Made by a program: the position numbers and the translations under genes
In this document: positions 41,648 to 45,935 of the stretch, in pieces
How the letters are laid out: the number at the start of each line of letters is the position of its first letter
Position numbering within the stretch: position 1 is the first letter of the stretch
The notes under the pieces: generated by a model
The model's input: only the letters and a program-made list of their open reading frames with translations
Told to the model about the DNA's origin: nothing
The model's database searches: none
Source: Deltaproteobacteria bacterium
GTDB taxonomy: Bacteria; Desulfobacterota; Dissulfuribacteria; Dissulfuribacterales; QOAL01
Reading direction: 5' to 3'
DNA length: 45,935 nt
NCBI GenBank assembly: GCA_027028245.1
Contig: JALVJO010000011.1
Location: 1 to 45,935 of the forward strand

Positions 41648-44078
41648 AGAAGCCCAGGAAAGGCTGAAGCAATATGGACCAAATGCCCTTGAGGAGAAAA
41701 AGCGGTCCCTTATCGCGCGGCTTTTTTCCTATTTCTGGGGGCCGATTCCATGGATGATAGAGATAGCTGCAGCACTGTCTGCAATGGTCCAGCACTGGAC
41801 CGATTTTGGCATTATTGTCGCCCTTCTGATTTTCAATGCGGGAGTTGGTTTCTGGCAGGAATTTACTGCTGGGAATGCCGTTGAGGCCCTGAAAAAACAG
41901 CTTGCTCAGAAGGCGCGCGTATTAAGAGATGGAGTATGGAAGGAGATAGATGCAGCAGGACTTGTCCCGGGAGATATAATCAGAGTCCGTCTCGGTGATA
42001 TAATACCGGCAGATGTTACCATTATAGATGGTGACTACTTAAGTGTGGATCAGTCTGCTCTTACCGGCGAATCCCTTCCTGTCACAAAGAAAAAGGGGGA
42101 AGATGCCTTTTCTGGCACGGTCGTAAAACAGGGCGAGGTGGTCGCAGAGGTAAAGGCGACCGGCAAGAATACCCGGTTTGGAAAGACAGCGGGCCTGGTT
42201 GAACAGGCGAAGACAGTGTCACATTTTCAGAAGGCGGTTCTCACAATCGGGGATTACCTGATTTATGTCAGCCTTGCCCTGGTAGCTGTCCTGGTACTGG
42301 TGGAGCTCCATAGAAGCGTCCCATGGCTGGACCTCGTTCAGTTTGCCCTGATTCTTACAGTTGCCTCCATACCAGTTGCAATGCCCGCAGTTCTTTCCAT
42401 GTCCATGGCAGTTGGAGCGGTTGCCCTCTCCAAGAAAAAGGCCATTGTGACCAGGCTGGAATCCATCGAAGAGATGGCCAGTATGGATGTGCTTTGTTCT
42501 GATAAAACAGGAACGCTCACCCAGAACAAGCTTACACTTGGTTCTGTTGAGGTCTTTGATACGGCTACAGAGCAGGATGTGCTTTTGGCAGCAGCCCTTG
42601 CTTCAAGGGAAGAAGACAGGGATGCCATAGACGAAGCAATAATCGAAGGCCTTACTGATAAAAAGGTGCTTGAGAAATTTACACAGGTTTCCTTTGTGCC
42701 CTTTGACCCAGTGCATAAACGCACGGAGGCTACGGTGAAAGGCTCCGATGGCAAGGAAATAATGGTGGCCAAGGGCGCTCCTCAGGTAATAATGAAGATG
42801 GCCAAGCTGAGCGGCGATGATCTTGAGTGGGCCCAGCAGATAGTGACCCGTTTTGCTCAGCAGGGTTACCGGGCGCTTGGGGTAGCGCGTAAAGAAAAGA
42901 ATCAAGATAATTGGACATTCTTAGGCCTAATTTCACTCTTTGATCCGCCGAGGGAAGATTCGGCAGAAACCATCAGGAGGGCAAAGGCCTATGGAATAAA
43001 AATCAAGATGGTCACTGGTGACAACCTTGCCATTGCCAAGCAGATAGCTTCAAAATTGGGTCTTGGTAGTAATATTTTACAGGCGGACAGGCTTCCTGTT
43101 GCAGGAAAGGCCGGAGATGTTGACAAAGTTGGCGAAGAGGTTGTTGAAAAAGCAGACGGTTTTGCCGAGGTTTTCCCCGAACATAAGTTTGGTATTGTCA
43201 AGATACTGCAAAAGCTCGGTCATATTACCGGTATGACAGGAGATGGGGTCAACGATGCCCCAGCTCTGAAGCAGGCAGATGTCGGTATTGCTGTGAGCGG
43301 CGCAACAGATGCGGCACGGGCTGCCGCTGACCTGGTCCTTACCGCCCCCGGCCTTTCAGTAATTATAAAGGCAGTCGAAGAGGCGCGCCGCATATTTGAA
43401 CGTATGAACAGCTATGCCATCTACCGGATCAGCGAAACCATCCGCATCATGATTTTTGTTGTGCTGGCCATGATATTTTTCAACTTCTATCCCATCACTG
43501 CGATCATGATAATACTCCTGGCCTTTTTCAATGATGTGCCCATAATGACCATTGCGTACGACCAGACCGCCCTGCCAGAAAAGCCTGTGCGCTGGAATAT
43601 GCACCAGGTAATCATTGTGGCTACTTCCATGGGAATAGTTGGTGTAATAGGAAGTTTTGGAATGCTGCTTCTTGCTATGGACTGGCTCCATCTCGATATT
43701 GGACAAATCCAGACCTATGTCTTTCTGAAAATGGCTGTAGCCGGGCACCTTGTCCTTTTTGTGGCAAGAAGCCGGGATCATTTCTGGAAGCGGCCTTTCC
43801 CGGCTCCTATCATGGTATGGTCTGCAATAATTACAAAAGGGGCAGCAACTATACTAGCCGCATACGGCTTTGGTCTGATAACTCCCATAGGATGGACTGA
43901 TATCGGCATCATATGGGCCTATTCCATAGGTTCAGCCGTGGTAACAGATATGGTAAAGGTGGAAGTCTACAGGCATTTTCAGCGCAAAGTGTCTCGTCAC
44001 CGCCGGTTTCTAAAGACAATCAAACAGCCTCTGAGAGGAGCTGGCAAGTCTTCCAGTCAGAATATGGCCAGAAGCTGA
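41595..44078 (+). CDS. P-type proton ATPase (plasma-membrane H+-ATPase type)
   Basis: 827 residues from the ATG at 41595 (9 nt after AGGAGG); the ATG at 41589 is only 3 nt after it and so less likely. P3A-type: actuator TGES (SALTGESLPVT), phosphorylation motif SDKTGTLTQNK, nucleotide-binding KGAPQVI, hinge MTGDGVNDAPALK. N-terminal cytoplasmic domain starts with the usual LTTEEAQERLKQYGPN. Membrane helix 6 region FFNDVPIMTIAYDQ fits proton pumps rather than calcium pumps. In archaea and bacteria these pump protons out at the cost of ATP; some are acid-stress proteins. It ends before a bidirectional terminator. Confidence 0.93.
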   Translation: MAEESNTSTLPFTGLTTEEAQERLKQYGPNALEEKKRSLIARLFSYFWGPIPWMIEIAAALSAMVQHWTDFGIIVALLIFNAGVGFWQEFTAGNAVEALKKQLAQKARVLRDGVWKEIDAAGLVPGDIIRVRLGDIIPADVTIIDGDYLSVDQSALTGESLPVTKKKGEDAFSGTVVKQGEVVAEVKATGKNTRFGKTAGLVEQAKTVSHFQKAVLTIGDYLIYVSLALVAVLVLVELHRSVPWLDLVQFALILTVASIPVAMPAVLSMSMAVGAVALSKKKAIVTRLESIEEMASMDVLCSDKTGTLTQNKLTLGSVEVFDTATEQDVLLAAALASREEDRDAIDEAIIEGLTDKKVLEKFTQVSFVPFDPVHKRTEATVKGSDGKEIMVAKGAPQVIMKMAKLSGDDLEWAQQIVTRFAQQGYRALGVARKEKNQDNWTFLGLISLFDPPREDSAETIRRAKAYGIKIKMVTGDNLAIAKQIASKLGLGSNILQADRLPVAGKAGDVDKVGEEVVEKADGFAEVFPEHKFGIVKILQKLGHITGMTGDGVNDAPALKQADVGIAVSGATDAARAAADLVLTAPGLSVIIKAVEEARRIFERMNSYAIYRISETIRIMIFVVLAMIFFNFYPITAIMIILLAFFNDVPIMTIAYDQTALPEKPVRWNMHQVIIVATSMGIVGVIGSFGMLLLAMDWLHLDIGQIQTYVFLKMAVAGHLVLFVARSRDHFWKRPFPAPIMVWSAIITKGAATILAAYGFGLITPIGWTDIGIIWAYSIGSAVVTDMVKVEVYRHFQRKVSRHRRFLKTIKQPLRGAGKSSSQNMARS

Positions 44079-44117
44079 TAAATGTAGACTGTTAAAATAA
44101 CTATTATCCCGGATTAT

Positions 44118-44151
44118 AGAGCTGCATAATTTGTTCTAATTATGCAGCTCT
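44118..44151. terminator. Bidirectional terminator between the ATPase and yfdX-like genes
   Basis: AGAGCTGCATAATT (44118-44131) is perfectly complementary to AATTATGCAGCTCT (44138-44151), a 14-bp stem with a 6-nt loop; TTTA-rich sequence lies on one side and TATAAT-rich sequence on the other. It separates two convergent genes. Confidence 0.85.
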
Positions 44152-44198
44152 CTTTATTAATATTCTTATCTCTGTCGGGTACTTTTTCTATTAATGAT

Positions 44199-45470
44199 TT
44201 ATATATCATGGATGGTCTGTCGGAGATCTGCTTTGAGCTGATCATAGCGAGCATGAGCCTTGCTGCTCTTGTCATGAAGATTGGCCTTTAGCTGCTTCAA
44301 TTCATCCATCATCGTATGAATTTTGCTCTTCAATGCCTTGTCAGAGGTTTTGGCCGCTTTGTCCAGGTAGCCCTGGGCTTTATCTAGTTCACTGCTGACT
44401 TCTTCAGATTTGCCCTTAACAAACTGTGCGGTTTGTGCATAGGCCAAGTGTAATTTGGCCTCGATAAGGTCTTCCTTTGTAGCAATCTCATCATGCAGCT
44501 TTCCCCAGGCGGCAGAAGCCTTTTCTGACTCGCGTTCAACCAGTGCTTGGCTGCGCTGCCAAAGTCTGGACATACCAGCCCCAGCACCCTGGGCCGTCAT
44601 GTTCATCTGCATTTTCAGTTTTTCCAGGTCTTCTTTAAGTTTCATGGCTTCTTCGCGGGTGGTCTTGTCTGTACTATGCGCCGCCTTGTCCAGCCATTCA
44701 CTGGCCTTTGCAAGATCTTTCTTGGCGGCTGCATAATGCCTGGCTGCAAAATCTTTGCTGGCTTGCCAGATACTGTCGCGAGCCTTTGTGATCGGAGCTG
44801 TAATAGCAACGGACAGGATTTGTACACCATCTTCGGCCTGTTTAAGTGCCTCGTCGGCCTTGGCCAGTTGTTGGTTATTGAGCGCTTTCAGTGCAGCGGT
44901 AATCTGTCTTTCCGTGTTTGACAGTGGCAGGTCCACTTCGGTGTAGATCAATGCAGCATCCGCTGCTTCCAGTTCTTTTTTGGCACCGGCCTTATCGCCT
45001 TTTTTCAGATATGCACCAGCAGATCGGATGTGCTTCCTGGCCTCTTCCACCGGAACAAAATCCTCGATCTTGGTCAGGTCAGCTTCGATGGGCACCAGGT
45101 CCTCAGCCACTTCCTCGGTACTCTCATATTCCAGGTGTTTTTTGGCGACCCAGATGTGATCGCGTACTTTGACAGTAGGTTGTTGTAACTTGAGAATGTC
45201 TATCAAATTAAGGGATTGCTGCAGATCTGATGTGGCCTTTGCAATATCATTGGCCGCAATAGCAGATCTTGCGTCTGCAATATACCGCAGTATATGGGCC
45301 GCAGATCGAGCCATGATGCGTTCTTCTGCCGGCGTGATAGTACGGCCGGGGCTTATGCTGAGATTTTCACGAACCTCATCTGCCAGGACGTTTTGTATCA
45401 CCACAGCACTTACTGTCAAAATGCTGGCGATCATCAAGATTGATATCCGGGATCGAGATTGGTTTTTCAT
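44199..45470 (-). CDS. Exported YfdX-like helical protein
   Basis: 423 residues from the ATG of MKNQSRSRISILM, behind AAAGGAGG; an open frame 8 codons upstream is ignored. A signal peptide (about 1-30, cutting after VLA) targets it to the periplasm. The rest is nearly all helical and built of related repeats (for instance ARSAIAANDIAKATSDLQQS, ARDSIWQASKDFAARHYAAA, LDKAAHSTDKTTREEA), which fits the YfdX family. YfdX of E. coli is linked to acid resistance; a neighbouring proton ATPase is in line with that. Later residues (after about 300) form a long coiled coil. Confidence 0.75.
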   Translation of the reverse strand: MKNQSRSRISILMIASILTVSAVVIQNVLADEVRENLSISPGRTITPAEERIMARSAAHILRYIADARSAIAANDIAKATSDLQQSLNLIDILKLQQPTVKVRDHIWVAKKHLEYESTEEVAEDLVPIEADLTKIEDFVPVEEARKHIRSAGAYLKKGDKAGAKKELEAADAALIYTEVDLPLSNTERQITAALKALNNQQLAKADEALKQAEDGVQILSVAITAPITKARDSIWQASKDFAARHYAAAKKDLAKASEWLDKAAHSTDKTTREEAMKLKEDLEKLKMQMNMTAQGAGAGMSRLWQRSQALVERESEKASAAWGKLHDEIATKEDLIEAKLHLAYAQTAQFVKGKSEEVSSELDKAQGYLDKAAKTSDKALKSKIHTMMDELKQLKANLHDKSSKAHARYDQLKADLRQTIHDI

Positions 45471-45630
45471 GAAATATCCTCCTTTAGATGACAATGTAAA
45501 AAGGACTTGTATTTTCGATAGACTGATTAAAAGAATGCCTTCAGAAGTTCAGCCTTTCCAGTTCAATCATTATCGATATCCCTGCCGAAGAGGCAGGCTG
45601 CACGAATACTTTTCAACCTTCGCGATACGA
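45471..45630. other. Intergenic region between yfdX-like gene and ldhA
   Basis: 160 bp. A stem CCTGCC/GGCAGG with loop GAAGA (about 45581-45597) lies just after ldhA but has no T-tract. No gene visible. Confidence 0.35.
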
Positions 45631-45935
45631 TCATGCCTGCCTGATAACGTCTCTTGCAACCAGGAGGTTTTCATTGGCCCTTCCGGCCAGGAAATCGGCC
45701 GCGTTTCTTATGGTCGTTTCGGCTATGTGGGTCAGGGCCTCTCTGGTGAAGTATGCCTGGTGGCCTGTGACTACCACGTTTGGAAAGGTCAGCAACAGGA
45801 GGAATACCTCATCATCGATGATCTGTTCAGAAAGGTTTTTATAGAATATGTCTCCTTCCTCTTCATAGACATCGAGGCCCGCAAAGCCAAGATGTCGCTT
45901 CCGCAGACTTTCAATCAACGCCCTGGTATCTACAA
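45631..45935 (-). CDS. ldhA: D-lactate dehydrogenase-type 2-hydroxyacid dehydrogenase, 5' end outside window
   Basis: The last 100 or so codons of a D-2-hydroxyacid dehydrogenase; the gene enters from the right edge. It reads VDTRALIES, GLDVYEEEGDIFY, then TFPNVVVTGHQAYFTREAL with the catalytic His in GHQA, and TIRNAADF. The EEEGD/FTREAL pattern fits fermentative D-lactate dehydrogenases (LdhA) more than phosphoglycerate or formate dehydrogenases. The rest of the gene is not visible. Confidence 0.85.
   Translation of the reverse strand, partial: VDTRALIESLRKRHLGFAGLDVYEEEGDIFYKNLSEQIIDDEVFLLLLTFPNVVVTGHQAYFTREALTHIAETTIRNAADFLAGRANENLLVARDVIRQA

Overview
The window looks like chromosomal DNA from a strictly anaerobic Desulfobacterota-type (former deltaproteobacterial) bacterium. 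The evidence is the mix of genes: a tungsten-type aldehyde:ferredoxin oxidoreductase, a Tat-exported membrane-bound [NiFe] hydrogenase with its whole maturation set, a flavodiiron protein, a selenocysteine-type peroxiredoxin, a bacterial P3A-type proton ATPase and many PAS/PilZ/sigma-54 signalling proteins. No rRNA, tRNA or CRISPR array was seen. The phylum is an inference from gene content; the species cannot be told.

Layout. 1-763: right end of an IS3-type insertion sequence whose terminal repeat supplies the stop codon of the next gene. 753-4470 (-): a KaiC-like double ATPase followed by a PAS hybrid histidine kinase. 4804-6747 (+): AOR, behind a leader that may be a Moco/Tuco riboswitch. 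6839-19605 (+): a strong sigma-70 promoter and one long unidirectional cluster, hyaA-hyaB-hyaC, a SulP anion transporter with an unusual insert carrying a CxxCH motif, then hypF-hypC-hypD-hypE-hyaD-hypA-hypB. 19802-22877: a receiver-less sigma-54 activator, a sigma-54 promoter, a PilZ-PAS degenerate kinase, and a convergent single-domain response regulator. 22509-26183 (-): housekeeping run rpoZ-dnaJ-moaC-dksA-galT-response regulator. 26330-26484 (-): a probable small RNA gene with its own promoter and terminator.

26991-33277 is an accessory (defence) island full of debris: an intact AlbA/Schlafen-type ATP-binding protein, an 11-bp tandem repeat, an attC-like inverted repeat, a transposase tail, an hsdS tail, an intact 1118-residue protein of unknown function, a frameshifted pglZ tail and a shortened BrxA-like gene. 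The intact unknown protein among broken BREX/type I relics is the best candidate for an undescribed defence gene.

33261-45935 returns to metabolism and stress genes. It holds an unusual NRAMP-related transporter, a broken Na+/H+ antiporter, the fprA-prxU pair (peroxiredoxin with an in-frame TGA exactly at the peroxidatic position), a persulfide-dioxygenase/rhodanese protein bracketed by ~200-bp inverted repeats, a decayed pgi, intact gpmA, an amino-acid permease with its middle missing, a P-type H+-ATPase, a YfdX-like periplasmic protein and the 3' end of ldhA. Three genes within 7 kb (antiporter, pgi, permease) share the same kind of damage: both ends kept, the middle lost.

Working together: the hydrogenase oxidises hydrogen outside the membrane and passes electrons to the quinone pool through HyaC; hypA-F and HyaD build and process the enzyme in the cytoplasm. 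FprA and the Sec-peroxiredoxin form an oxygen/peroxide defence pair typical of anaerobes. The PilZ protein, its sigma-54 activator and the lone receiver form a likely c-di-GMP-linked signalling module.
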